64,000 nt of DNA from JAEZDC01 sp036676415. GTDB lineage: Bacteria > Bacteroidota > Bacteroidia > Chitinophagales > Chitinophagaceae. The DNA is taken from positions 62,001 through 126,000 of the forward strand of contig JAKFCX010000060.1 of the NCBI GenBank assembly GCA_036676415.1, read 5' to 3'. Positions 42,406 through 51,342 of this stretch are shown piece after piece. Position numbers and translations under genes: made by a program. The notes below the pieces were generated by a model, which ran no database searches, was not told the origin of the DNA, and worked only from the letters and a program-made list of their open reading frames with translations. How positions within the stretch are numbered: position 1 is the stretch's first letter; every line of letters starts with the position of its first letter.

Positions 42406-44934
42406 ATGAGAAAATTTACACTTTTATCTGTCGTTGCAATCTTGGCTTCCGCATCATTGTTCGGGCAAAGCCTAATCTTTTCAGAATATATAGAAGGCAG
42501 CTCAAATAACAAAGCAATTGAGATCTATAATTCATCTACCAGCACTATTAATCTTGCAAATTTTACCATTGTACAATTTAACAATGGGGCGTCAAGGAGT
42601 TCAGGAACTCGGTTTGCTTTGACTTTTACTAACCCAACATTGCTTTTGCCTGGGAGCACCTATGTTATCGCTAATTCATCAGCTAGTGCTGGAGTAACAT
42701 CATTAGCAAATCTTACCACTACTAACTCTGTTATGAATTTTAATGGGGATGATGCGCTTGCTATTTATCTTGCATCTGATGTTACGGGAACAACCATTGC
42801 TGGTGGTGCTGTTGAGATTGATATTTTCGGCCGTATTGGAACTGATCCGGGCACAGAATGGGGAACACTGCTTCAATCTACGGCTGATAACACAATTAGA
42901 AGAAAATCCACTATCTATTCAGGTGTTACAACAAATCCCGCTGTTTTTACTCCGTCCGATGAGTATGATGGTTTTGCCACTGATGTTTTTTCAGGGTTAG
43001 GTTCTCATACTATGGGTACCACTTATGCAGTAAATACTACTTTACCGGCAAGAACGTATACTGATATAACTGTGAATGGTGCAGGCATTACGGTAGATTT
43101 TGCAGGACCATCAAGAATTTCAAAAACACTTACAGTCACAGATGGAACGCTTAGTTCAGCTGGCAATTTGACATTACAGTCAACTATTATTGGGACGGCA
43201 ATGGTTGCCAATTCTGCAGGTTCTATAACAGGGGATGTTACAGTAGAACGTTTCATTCCAGCCAATACCAACCGTGCATGGCGTTTATTGAGTGTTCCCA
43301 CAACCGGCACACAAACAATTGCCGCATCATGGAAAGCCAATACCTGGATCACAACCGCTAATGCAACTGATGATGCTGATGCAATCACCAAAGGCTTTGA
43401 TGCCAAAACACCTGGTCACTCTATGCAATATTTCACAGGTACAGGACTGTCTGGTGTGGCATTAGGTACAGATGTATTATCTGCTCAGCCAGCTTATTTT
43501 CTTTTTGTAAGAGGTGATAGAACCTCAGATCATACGAATGCAACTGTTACTGCCACTACATTAAGTTCTACCGGTACCATTAACCAGGGAAGTATAACAA
43601 GAGGTACTGCAGGAACAGGTGGAGCCGGTTTTAGTCTCATACCAAATCCTTATCCATCGAACATAGATTTCGAAGCATTGAGAACAGGTAATGGAAGTTC
43701 CATCAATACATTCTATATCTGGGATGCCAACCTGAATACAGTAGGTGGATATCGTACCGTTACAAGAACTGAAGGTCCACTCACCTATACAGTTACTCCT
43801 CCAGGTAGTGCAGATGCTAATTCGAGGTATATTCAAAGTGGCCAGGCATTCTGGATTGGCAGTGAGCAGCAACTGAATTTTACAGAAAGTATGAAAACTT
43901 CCAGTGCTCCAACAACAAATGTCTTCCGTACAAGTAATATTACTGAAGGGCTGGCTATAAACCTCAGCATTAAACATGGTAACGGAACATATTTTCTTGC
44001 TGATGGTGTGAGATCAAATTATGATAACAGTTATAATGCAGCTGTTACAGCTGAAGATGTAAAGAAGCTGAGCAATTTCAATGAAAACCTTGCTATTAAC
44101 AGGACAGGTAACAATATGGCTATTGAAAATCGCCCGATCATTTCTACTAATGATACTATTTTCCTCAAGCTGTGGAATACAGGAGTAAAGGAATATCGTT
44201 TCACGATCAATCCAACCAACTTCAGTACCGGATTAAATGCATATTTGGAAGATGCTTACCTGAACACATCAACACCGGTTAGCTTAACTGCTGCAACAGA
44301 TGTTGATTTTGCAATAACATCAGATGCAGGTTCGCAAAACATTGATCGGTTCAGGATCGTATTCCGTCCGTCTTCTGTGATGCCGGTGAGTTTTACTTCT
44401 ATCAAAGCGTATGAAAAAGCCAATGCGATAGAAGTCGCATGGAACGTAGCAGGAGAAAGTGATATACATCATTACGAAGTAGAGAAATCAGCAGATGGCA
44501 GAAACTTCAGTATGATGACTTCTGTAAAAGCAAAAGGTAATGAGAACGGCAGTGTTGCTTACTTATCGTTAGACAATGCACCGGTAAATGGCAACAATTA
44601 CTATCGTGTGAAGAGTGTAAGCCTTGCGAATGAAGTTAAATATACTTCTACTGTAAATGTAAGACTGGGTAAAAACGGAGAAGCAGTTTCAGTATATCCG
44701 AACCCTGTAAAAGGAAATACAGTAGGCTTACAGCTTACGAACCTTGAGAAAGGAAGTTATACATTGAAGGTATATAACAGCACAGGACAACTTGTGGTGA
44801 CTAAGATGATACAGCACGGTGGTGGATCTGCATCTGAGCAGTTAATATTACCGGCATCGTCCATCAAAGGTGTTTACCAACTGGAAGTAAAAGGAGAGCG
44901 TAACAGGTTTGTACAGCAAATCATTTTACAATAA
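42406..44934 (+). CDS. T9SS-exported protein with N-terminal lamin-tail domain
   Basis: 842 residues. Signal peptide ending SLFGQ, then a lamin-tail-type domain (about 21-170: SLIFSEYIEGSSNNKAIEIY, TIVQFNNGASRSSGTRFAL), a long beta-rich middle with internal repeats, a fibronectin-like region (VMPVSFTSIKAYEKANAIEV, about 660), and a type A sorting domain (VSVYPNPVKGN, GSYTLKVYNSTGQLVV, KGVYQLEVKG). Surface protein, possibly an extracellular enzyme partner or adhesin. It sits just upstream of the PID-CTERM gene but has a different sorting signal. Confidence 0.9.
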   Translation: MRKFTLLSVVAILASASLFGQSLIFSEYIEGSSNNKAIEIYNSSTSTINLANFTIVQFNNGASRSSGTRFALTFTNPTLLLPGSTYVIANSSASAGVTSLANLTTTNSVMNFNGDDALAIYLASDVTGTTIAGGAVEIDIFGRIGTDPGTEWGTLLQSTADNTIRRKSTIYSGVTTNPAVFTPSDEYDGFATDVFSGLGSHTMGTTYAVNTTLPARTYTDITVNGAGITVDFAGPSRISKTLTVTDGTLSSAGNLTLQSTIIGTAMVANSAGSITGDVTVERFIPANTNRAWRLLSVPTTGTQTIAASWKANTWITTANATDDADAITKGFDAKTPGHSMQYFTGTGLSGVALGTDVLSAQPAYFLFVRGDRTSDHTNATVTATTLSSTGTINQGSITRGTAGTGGAGFSLIPNPYPSNIDFEALRTGNGSSINTFYIWDANLNTVGGYRTVTRTEGPLTYTVTPPGSADANSRYIQSGQAFWIGSEQQLNFTESMKTSSAPTTNVFRTSNITEGLAINLSIKHGNGTYFLADGVRSNYDNSYNAAVTAEDVKKLSNFNENLAINRTGNNMAIENRPIISTNDTIFLKLWNTGVKEYRFTINPTNFSTGLNAYLEDAYLNTSTPVSLTAATDVDFAITSDAGSQNIDRFRIVFRPSSVMPVSFTSIKAYEKANAIEVAWNVAGESDIHHYEVEKSADGRNFSMMTSVKAKGNENGSVAYLSLDNAPVNGNNYYRVKSVSLANEVKYTSTVNVRLGKNGEAVSVYPNPVKGNTVGLQLTNLEKGSYTLKVYNSTGQLVVTKMIQHGGGSASEQLILPASSIKGVYQLEVKGERNRFVQQIILQ

Positions 44935-44959
44935 ACGATCACTGATAAAATCAAAAGAA

Positions 44960-45190
44960 ATGAAAATGAGAAATCAAATAATAAGTTCAATGACCCTTGC
45001 AGTAATCGTTTTAATTATACCTACATTCACTCTTGCACAATTTGACCCCGGCGGAAATCCTGATGTGCCGATCGATGGTGGTCTTAGCATTCTACTGGCT
45101 GCAGGTGCAGGGTACGTAGTGAAGAAAGGGTATGACAGGAAGCGGAGAAAAGAGAAAGAGAGGCGTGAGAAGAACGAGGCTGGAGAATAG
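44960..45190 (+). CDS. PID-CTERM sorted small protein
   Basis: 76 residues starting at ATG 44960 (MKMRNQIISS); the longer frame starts in the previous gene. Signal peptide (residues 1-26), a short mature stretch (FDPGGNPDV), then PIDGG (37-41), a hydrophobic helix (LSILLAAGAGYVV) and a strongly basic tail (KKGYDRKRRKEKERREKN). This tripartite C-terminus is the PID-CTERM signal cut by exosortase X. The mature protein is only about 15 residues, so its role may be as a minimal anchored peptide or cargo for modification. Confidence 0.82.
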   Translation: MKMRNQIISSMTLAVIVLIIPTFTLAQFDPGGNPDVPIDGGLSILLAAGAGYVVKKGYDRKRRKEKERREKNEAGE

Positions 45191-45228
45191 GTTTATAAGT
45201 ATATAGAGTTTAAAGTGCATAAACTGGG

Positions 45229-45262
45229 ATAACTGCTGCTAAAAAGTGGCAGTTATTTTTTT
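45229..45262 (+). terminator. Terminator of the PID-CTERM gene
   Basis: Stem ATAACTGC / GCAGTTAT, 12-base loop, then seven T. Also lies at the end of the opposing gene. Confidence 0.75.
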
Positions 45263-45669
45263 GTGGGTGAAGAAGCATTGAATGAAAGTTTGCCTGCTCT
45301 TTTTGCAAAGAAGATGAGAATGCCATAGGGCACAGGTGAGGTGAAAAACAACCGGAGGTTGCTGATCATGTTGCGGAAGGAGAGATTACTTAATCCGAAA
45401 TAAATGTCAAGCAAACCAAAGAATGAGAGTGAGAAAATAATGATTGCATAAATAAAGATCCAGAGCTTTAATATCCAGGCCTGGTAGTGTTTATTCCAGC
45501 CATAACAGCCTGTTACAGCTACACCAAGTAACAGTGAGTAATTGATGATATGCCTGATGGTAGTATCTGCTTTAAACTGTGTTTTTGGGTCGTCTACGTA
45601 ACCATGCCAGGTACCCCAATACAACAGGCAGATAATGGTTGCTGCAATCCATACCCTGGACTTAAACAT
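45253..45669 (-). CDS. XrtX-associated membrane protein
   Basis: 138 residues with four membrane helices (VWIAATIICLLYWGTWH; INYSLLLGVAVTGCYGW; KLWIFIYAIIIFSLSFFGLL; PYGILIFFAKRAG). Overlaps the exosortase gene by 8 bases, convergent with the PID-CTERM gene. Bacteroidota exosortases of this type are usually encoded beside a small membrane partner of this size. Its role in sorting is not known. The name rests on layout and context. Confidence 0.72.
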   Translation of the reverse strand: MFKSRVWIAATIICLLYWGTWHGYVDDPKTQFKADTTIRHIINYSLLLGVAVTGCYGWNKHYQAWILKLWIFIYAIIIFSLSFFGLLDIYFGLSNLSFRNMISNLRLFFTSPVPYGILIFFAKRAGKLSFNASSPTKK

Positions 45670-46222
45670 TCAGGTATCTTTTTGAATACTTCACCCAGGC
45701 TAAAAATATCAATCCATAAATCGCCATTTTGAAGATGTATTTATGAAAGAAATCTGCAAGATGGTAATCATTCAGGTACATCCAGGTGAGCCCGTAGCAA
45801 CGGAAGATGTTGAGAATAATAATGCTGATGGTTCCGATGATGGCATAAGAAAGTAATCTCTTCCATTTAATAGGAAAACAACACAGAAAACCAACATACA
45901 AAACAATCAATTCTAACCCGTTACAAGAGTCTGCAATTGCGACCAGTTTCTGATTGGCATTCACTACAGCCACATACGGACTTCCTTCAGGGCTAACCAT
46001 ATCCTTTGCAGTAGCCAGTTTTTCGCCCATCAGATTTGCATATAAATACACCGAGCCCTCAGCAGTAAAACGTGTTAAATGCTTGTCAGGAATTCTTATG
46101 GGAAACAACAAAAGGTGGTACAATAACTTCCAGGCAATAAACAGAACCAGGGCTTTGGTAAGAAACAACCTGATATCCTTCGGGATCTGTTTTAAGAAAG
46201 GTATTGCCTGGCTCCGGATCAT
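45662..46222 (-). CDS. xrtX: Exosortase X family protein
   Basis: 186 residues with about five membrane helices. Exosortase/archaeosortase catalytic residues: Cys in DSCNGLELIVLYVGF (about 98), Arg in ILNIFRCYGLT, and His in ADFFHKYIFK, in the expected order. Cuts C-terminal PID-CTERM signals at the membrane. ATG 46222 chosen: the longer frame from 46303 begins inside the tRNA terminator. Expressed with the following partner gene. Confidence 0.85.
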   Translation of the reverse strand: MIRSQAIPFLKQIPKDIRLFLTKALVLFIAWKLLYHLLLFPIRIPDKHLTRFTAEGSVYLYANLMGEKLATAKDMVSPEGSPYVAVVNANQKLVAIADSCNGLELIVLYVGFLCCFPIKWKRLLSYAIIGTISIIILNIFRCYGLTWMYLNDYHLADFFHKYIFKMAIYGLIFLAWVKYSKRYLNV

Positions 46223-46294
46223 ACTGTAATTACAAAAGCGAATATATTGGTTGTTGATAAGATAACGTGGATTGGAATTAACAAGAAATAAAAA

Positions 46295-46318
46295 AGCCGG
46301 CAATATTGCCGGCTAATT
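46295..46318 (-). terminator. Terminator of tRNA-Arg
   Basis: Perfect 9-bp inverted repeat AGCCGGCAA / TTGCCGGCT with TA between; followed on the minus strand by TTTTTT. Confidence 0.85.
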
Positions 46319-46320
46319 TG

Positions 46321-46394
46321 TGACCGCGTCAGGATTCAAACCTGAAACCTTCTGATCCGTAGTCAGATGCTCTATTCAGTTGAGCTACGCAGCC
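46321..46394 (-). tRNA. tRNA-Arg (anticodon ACG)
   Basis: 74 bases on the minus strand. Acceptor stem GGCTGCG pairs with CGCGGTC (two G-U pairs), D-arm GCTC / GAGC, anticodon stem TCTGA / TCAGA with loop CTACGGA (anticodon ACG, positions 34-36), T-arm TCAGG / CCTGA with loop TTTGAAT, and discriminator A. CCA is not encoded. ACG is normally deaminated to ICG to read CGU/CGC/CGA. A -7 box TATATTTG lies 12 bases upstream and a terminator follows. Confidence 0.97.
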
Positions 46395-46405
46395 TAAATG
46401 GGCTG

Positions 46406-46413
46406 CAAATATA
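46406..46413 (-). promoter_or_regulatory. -7 box TATATTTG for tRNA-Arg
   Basis: TAnnTTTG on the minus strand, 11 bases before the tRNA 5' end, the right distance for a transcript starting near the mature end. Confidence 0.65.
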
Positions 46414-46929
46414 AAAGCTAAAGATGAAAAGGAGAAATGTTATTAAACAATTCTGAAAACTATAAGATTCCGGTGGGAACCAGCGAATTGTTTGTTTTTC
46501 AACGCAGGGATATTTGCGATGTATGGATAAAATCTTTTACATCGAAAAAATTCCATTCATCACTCATACAGATGATTCGTAATAATAATGTGTGAAGGAA
46601 AAAAATCATCATATAAATTAGAATAAGAATGTGTTACCTGATTTATGTCTTTGAAGGCTACACTCAAAACTCATTCAGCTATCAAACGGTTTTTTACTGA
46701 GATAAATTTGATATTAATCCGATACAACAGTTTATTACCCAAAAACTACACTATGAAAATCAAAACCAAAAAGCCACCCGGGAGATAATCCTGCAGCAAA
46801 CCTCCACTCAACTATCGCACAACACCAACACCACTAACGTACTACTTTGAAGGTTGTATGTTTCAGATCGGCATGCTTTGCAAAAAGAGATGCCAGGTAC
46901 ACTATTGCTAACACCCAATTGAAAATGCT
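46414..46929. other. Intergenic region, no gene seen
   Basis: 516 AT-rich bases between tRNA-Arg and the HYR-domain gene. No supported frame. An 11-codon frame (MKIKTKKPPGR, ATG 46753) is too short to support. No convincing -7 box near the start at 46930. Confidence 0.5.
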
Positions 46930-49143
46930 ATGAAAACTAAACCTTTCTTATTGTTCGTGTGTTTCCTGAGCCTTAGTATCAGCATTACTGCACAGATTAC
47001 CTGGCCTAATAAAGTCAGGGTACATTATCAAACTGCTTCCGGGCAGATAATTGACAATATCCTTATCCGTTTTTCCAGTGATCCTACCGTAACTACTGAA
47101 GAAAGTTTTTACTGGGATGCACGATCATTGAACTGCTGCACTTTTATTGCATCTATGAAAGGCAATACCAACCTTGCGATACAAACAAGACCATTGAATT
47201 TTGTGAAAGACTCGGTTAAACTCAGGGTACAGAGCACCACCTGGGGAAATTTTAAACTGGTATTTACCGATTTCCTGAATTTCAGCCAGGCAAAAGAAGT
47301 TTGGTTGGTGGATGCTTTTACCGGAATGCGGCAGGAAGTAAAATCCAACAGCACATATTATTTCTCCATCACATCAGATGCAAACAGCCAGGGCACAGAA
47401 AGATTTAAACTGGTATTTGTAGCAGAACAACTGGTGATAGAATGTCCGGATAACATCGTGGTGAATAATGCATTCGGCAGGAATGGAGCAGATGTATTAT
47501 TCAGTGTGTATGCACCTATTGCAAAATGTTCCAATCCAATTATCAATTTTAGTCATGCTCCAGGTAGTTTCTTTCCAATAGGAAATACAATCGTTAACAT
47601 TAACGCAAGTGACCTTTGTGGAAATACGTATCACTGCAGCTTTACGGTAACGGTTACAGACATTGAACCTCCAATGGTCGTAGCGCCATTACCTGTAACC
47701 CATACAACCGATGCTGGTGCATCTTTTTATACATTCATACCTACACAGCCTGCAATAACAGATAATAGTGGGAGTGTTACCGTTACCAGTGTAAGGAGTG
47801 ATGGAGCATTACTCTCAGATCCATATCCAATCGGCACTACAACTATTTCGTGGCAAGCTGTTGATGCTGCCGGAAACCAGACTACAGCTGTACAGCTGAT
47901 CAATGTTACTGATGATGAATCACCCATAATTTCAGCACCACCTATTAGTTTGAATACGGTAGAATGCAGCCTAACCATCAGTGATTATTTATTGAATGTA
48001 GCAGACAACGCCGGCAATGTAAACCTTACCGGAGTAAGAAGTGATGGTGCTGCGTTGAACGCATCATATTTTCCTGGTAATACAACAATAACATGGACCG
48101 CAACTGATGCTTCAGGTAATACAGCCAATACAGTTCAGACGATTTCTGTAAAGGATATTGCTGTTCCTGTTATAACACCAGCCAGTATCAATGAACTTAC
48201 TATAAATGCCACTGGCTGCACCTACCTGGTAACAGGTAATGTTTTAGATGCAACAGCTTCCGATAACTGCTCAGGTGTAGTATTAACAAATAACATCACT
48301 AATACTAATACATTGGATGGTGCTTCTTTTAACACCGGAAATACAACGGTTGTATGGACAGCTGTTGATGCTGCAGGAAATACATCTTATTACAACCAGG
48401 TTGTAGTAGTTACAGCACCTTCAATAAATGTTTCAATTTCGGATGCTGCAAGTATGACAAGTGGTGTACTGCCAAACACTCTGTATATCGGGTATAACCT
48501 CGTTTCAGAAATAGCCTATACTGCATCAACTGATGTTACCGTGTTGACATATTCATGGACAGGCAGTTCCGGGTTGATCATTTCAACCACATCTCAGCCG
48601 GAAGCAGTAAGAATTAGTGTAGCATCTTCGGCACCGGCAGGTATTTATCAACTAACACTTACAGCAACAAACACAACGGGCTGCAGTTTTATTACTACGA
48701 AAATGATAAATGTAGTTGATATCAGGTGTGACAATAAACTTGATAAAATATCTATCTGCTCACCAACAGGAGCTGAGCTTTGTGTAAGGCAGAATGCTTT
48801 AACAGGTTATCTGAGACAAGGATATAATTTGGGTAGTTGCAATACTAGTGCAAAAGCAACGAGCCGTTTTATTGAACCGGGAATCAGGGAAAGTTCAATG
48901 AAAATATATCCCAACCCTGCAAATGGAATTTTTCAACTTCAGCTTAATAATCATGCACCCCAAAATGCAACATTGTTGATCACCGATATGTTTGGTAAAG
49001 CTGTACTGCAGCAATCAATAAGAATACAAGGTGGGGATGAACGTAATAAAATAAACATCTCTCATATAGCTGCTGGAATGTATAATGTTCAGCTAATAAC
49101 AAAAGAGGGAGTAAAGCTGGTAAAGCTTGTTGTGGTAAAATAG
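46930..49143 (+). CDS. T9SS-exported HYR-domain protein
   Basis: 737 residues. Signal peptide (LFVCFLSLSISITAQ), an N-terminal beta domain (about 20-165), then HYR-type repeats (about 165-560): VIECPDNIVVNN, PIGNTIVNINASDLCGNTYH, VTDIEPPMVV, TTISWQAVDAAGN, NTTITWTATDASGN and NTTVVWTAVDAAGN. A PKD-like stretch (YSWTGSSGLII) and a type A sorting domain follow (MKIYPNPANGIFQL, MFGKAVLQQSI, AGMYNVQLI, VKLVVVK). HYR repeats suggest adhesion. Complete with terminator. Confidence 0.9.
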   Translation: MKTKPFLLFVCFLSLSISITAQITWPNKVRVHYQTASGQIIDNILIRFSSDPTVTTEESFYWDARSLNCCTFIASMKGNTNLAIQTRPLNFVKDSVKLRVQSTTWGNFKLVFTDFLNFSQAKEVWLVDAFTGMRQEVKSNSTYYFSITSDANSQGTERFKLVFVAEQLVIECPDNIVVNNAFGRNGADVLFSVYAPIAKCSNPIINFSHAPGSFFPIGNTIVNINASDLCGNTYHCSFTVTVTDIEPPMVVAPLPVTHTTDAGASFYTFIPTQPAITDNSGSVTVTSVRSDGALLSDPYPIGTTTISWQAVDAAGNQTTAVQLINVTDDESPIISAPPISLNTVECSLTISDYLLNVADNAGNVNLTGVRSDGAALNASYFPGNTTITWTATDASGNTANTVQTISVKDIAVPVITPASINELTINATGCTYLVTGNVLDATASDNCSGVVLTNNITNTNTLDGASFNTGNTTVVWTAVDAAGNTSYYNQVVVVTAPSINVSISDAASMTSGVLPNTLYIGYNLVSEIAYTASTDVTVLTYSWTGSSGLIISTTSQPEAVRISVASSAPAGIYQLTLTATNTTGCSFITTKMINVVDIRCDNKLDKISICSPTGAELCVRQNALTGYLRQGYNLGSCNTSAKATSRFIEPGIRESSMKIYPNPANGIFQLQLNNHAPQNATLLITDMFGKAVLQQSIRIQGGDERNKINISHIAAGMYNVQLITKEGVKLVKLVVVK

Positions 49144-49162
49144 CATAACGATTATGGGTTCA

Positions 49163-49197
49163 AGCCGGTGCAGGTTTCGCCCTCACCGGCTTTTTTT
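49163..49197 (+). terminator. Terminator between convergent genes
   Basis: Stem AGCCGGTG / CACCGGCT, 13-base loop, then seven T. Its T run overlaps the stop codon of nagB on the opposite strand. Confidence 0.85.
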
Positions 49198-51121
49198 AGT
49201 AGTGCCATCGTACAAAGGCTTCGATAGCGGCATATTTCGTCATACCAAGTTGTGCATACATATTTGCGGTGTTGCTGTTTCGGTCTTCTGCTCTTTGCCA
49301 GAATTCCCTGTTATCACTTCCCTGGAAAGGCACCATATCTTTTTGTGACTGGTGAATGAAAATGCCATAACGCTTCTTCATCACCTGCTCCGGGCTCATT
49401 GGTATGGCCATTTCAATCTCCGAAATATCCCATTCCTGCCAGGCACCTTTGTAGAGCCAAACCCAGCAATCCTTCACCCATTCTTCTCCGGTAGCTTTTA
49501 ATCTTCTAAGGCTTTCAAATATGATGTCGAGGCAAACTTTATGTGTACCATGTGGGTCGGCAAGATCTCCTGCACAATACACCTGGTGTGGTTTTATTTT
49601 CTTCAACAGTTCAATGGTGATGGTGATGTCTTCTTCGCTCATCGGTTTTTTCTCTACTGTTCCTGTTTCGTAGAAAGGAAGATTCATGAAGTGATAATTC
49701 TCATCCTTAATGCCAACATACCTGCAGGTGGCTTTGGCCTCACAACGTCGGATCAAACCTTTGATGGCCCTCACTTCAGCTGTATCACTTTGATTCTTCT
49801 TTTTATCCGCAAGAAATCGTCGTGCTTTCTCTAGTATCTCGCGGCTTTTGTTATTATCTACTCCAAACATTTCTTCAAAGCCCACTGTGAAGTCCATAAA
49901 CCTCGTAACAAACTCATCCGTTACAGCAATGTTGCCACTGGTTTGATAAGCTACATGAACATTGTGTCCCTGGTCGTGCAATCTCATAAACGTTCCTCCC
50001 ATGCTAATGATATCATCATCAGGGTGAGGAGAGAAGATCAGGCAGGTCTTGGGATAAGGTTCACTTCTTTCAGGATGTTGTGGCATTACAGCATTTGGTT
50101 TTCCGCCGGGCCAGCCTGTAATGCTATCTCTTAGTTGATAGTATACCTGTAAGTTGATTCCATAAGCATCTCCTTCTTCCACTAAAAGATCACTTAAGCC
50201 GTTTTCGTTGTAGTCGTGATTGGTTAAACTCAGTACAGGCTTGTTCAACTTAAGGCTGAGATTTACCACAGCTCTTTTTATCATTTTCGGCTTCCAGGTA
50301 AAGTCACCGGTAAGCCATGGTGATTTAATCCTTGTGAGTTCCCTTGAAGCATCTTCATCCACCACAAATATGCAATCGCTGTGTTGTTGTAGTAAACTTG
50401 CCGGTACCTGTTCCGTCATGTTTCCTTCCACTGCTTTTGCAACAATAGCAGCTTTGAAACCCCAGGCCATCAGCACGATCTTTTTGGCTTTCATGATGGT
50501 GCTGATTCCCATTGTTATGGCTAAACGAGGGACTTCAGAAATATTTGTAAACTCATGCGAGTTAGCTAAACGAGTGCTGTTATCAAGTGTGATCAACCTT
50601 GTTTTAGAAAAAATGCTGGAGCCGGGTTCGTTGAAACCGATATGACCATTATTTCCAATGCCCAAAATCTGAATATCTATTCCACCAACGGCTTCTATCT
50701 GTTGCTCATATTCCAGGCAATGTTGTTTGATCTCATCCTTTGAAAGTTCACCATTTGGGATATGAATGTTAGAGGGATCAATATCTATATGATTAAATAA
50801 ATGGCGGTGCATGAAATTGTGGTAACTCTGGAAAGCCTCCTGTTCTATCGGGTAATATTCATCGAGATTAAAAGTGATCACATTCTTAAAGCTCAATCCT
50901 TCCTGTTTATGCAGTCTCACTAATTCAGCATAAAGACTAATAGGTGTAGAACCTGTTGCCAATCCTAATACACATTTTTCACCGACAGATTGTTTTTGCC
51001 TGATGAGGTCTGCAATAAGGTTTGCGACATAGGCAGAACCATCGTAAGAGGAGGGAAGAATGTTGACTGGTATTTTCTCAAAGCTGTCTGTAAGGTCTAT
51101 TTCAGGTTTTTGATGCGCCAT
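49196..51121 (-). CDS. nagB: Glucosamine-6-phosphate deaminase fused to a PIG-L-like domain
   Basis: 641 residues. Residues 1 to about 270 form the deaminase/isomerase: LGLATGSTPISLYAEL, NLDEYYP, GIGNNGHIGFNEPGSS (about 154-169), IVLMAWGFKAAIVAKAVEG. After a linker, about 370-640 carries a PIG-L/LmbE-type domain with SPHPDDDIISMGGTF (zinc motif, about 368) and DPHGTHKVCLDII (HxxH-like, about 523). The deaminase makes fructose-6-P from GlcN-6-P. The fusion is common in Bacteroidota; the second domain might deacetylate GlcNAc-6-P, which would give both steps in one protein. That role is inferred. Confidence 0.92.
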   Translation of the reverse strand: MAHQKPEIDLTDSFEKIPVNILPSSYDGSAYVANLIADLIRQKQSVGEKCVLGLATGSTPISLYAELVRLHKQEGLSFKNVITFNLDEYYPIEQEAFQSYHNFMHRHLFNHIDIDPSNIHIPNGELSKDEIKQHCLEYEQQIEAVGGIDIQILGIGNNGHIGFNEPGSSIFSKTRLITLDNSTRLANSHEFTNISEVPRLAITMGISTIMKAKKIVLMAWGFKAAIVAKAVEGNMTEQVPASLLQQHSDCIFVVDEDASRELTRIKSPWLTGDFTWKPKMIKRAVVNLSLKLNKPVLSLTNHDYNENGLSDLLVEEGDAYGINLQVYYQLRDSITGWPGGKPNAVMPQHPERSEPYPKTCLIFSPHPDDDIISMGGTFMRLHDQGHNVHVAYQTSGNIAVTDEFVTRFMDFTVGFEEMFGVDNNKSREILEKARRFLADKKKNQSDTAEVRAIKGLIRRCEAKATCRYVGIKDENYHFMNLPFYETGTVEKKPMSEEDITITIELLKKIKPHQVYCAGDLADPHGTHKVCLDIIFESLRRLKATGEEWVKDCWVWLYKGAWQEWDISEIEMAIPMSPEQVMKKRYGIFIHQSQKDMVPFQGSDNREFWQRAEDRNSNTANMYAQLGMTKYAAIEAFVRWHY

Positions 51122-51216
51122 TAACTGCGTTTTTTTGCAGGTTTAAAGATATAATTTACTTTATAAGGTAAGTGATAGATTTTTATTTAACGGCTGAATA
51201 GCAACGATTAAGCTTT

Positions 51217-51237
51217 TGTTGTGTCACTCACTTCTAC
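51217..51237 (+). repeat. Dispersed motif copy 4
   Basis: TGTTGTGTCACTCACTTCT then AC on the plus strand, in the gap between nagB and the PAP2 gene. Confidence 0.6.
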
Positions 51238-51342
51238 TTTCTAAACTTTTCTCAGCAGGAATGTAACGGATGAACATCAAATTCCACAATAACTCATTGG
51301 CAGGCAGTTTGATATCCTTAGTTCATAAAATCAACAATCGAT

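Noticed and set aside
46740..46800. 11-codon leader-like frame MKIKTKKPPGR
   Set aside because: Too short to support, with no promoter or link to a regulated gene.
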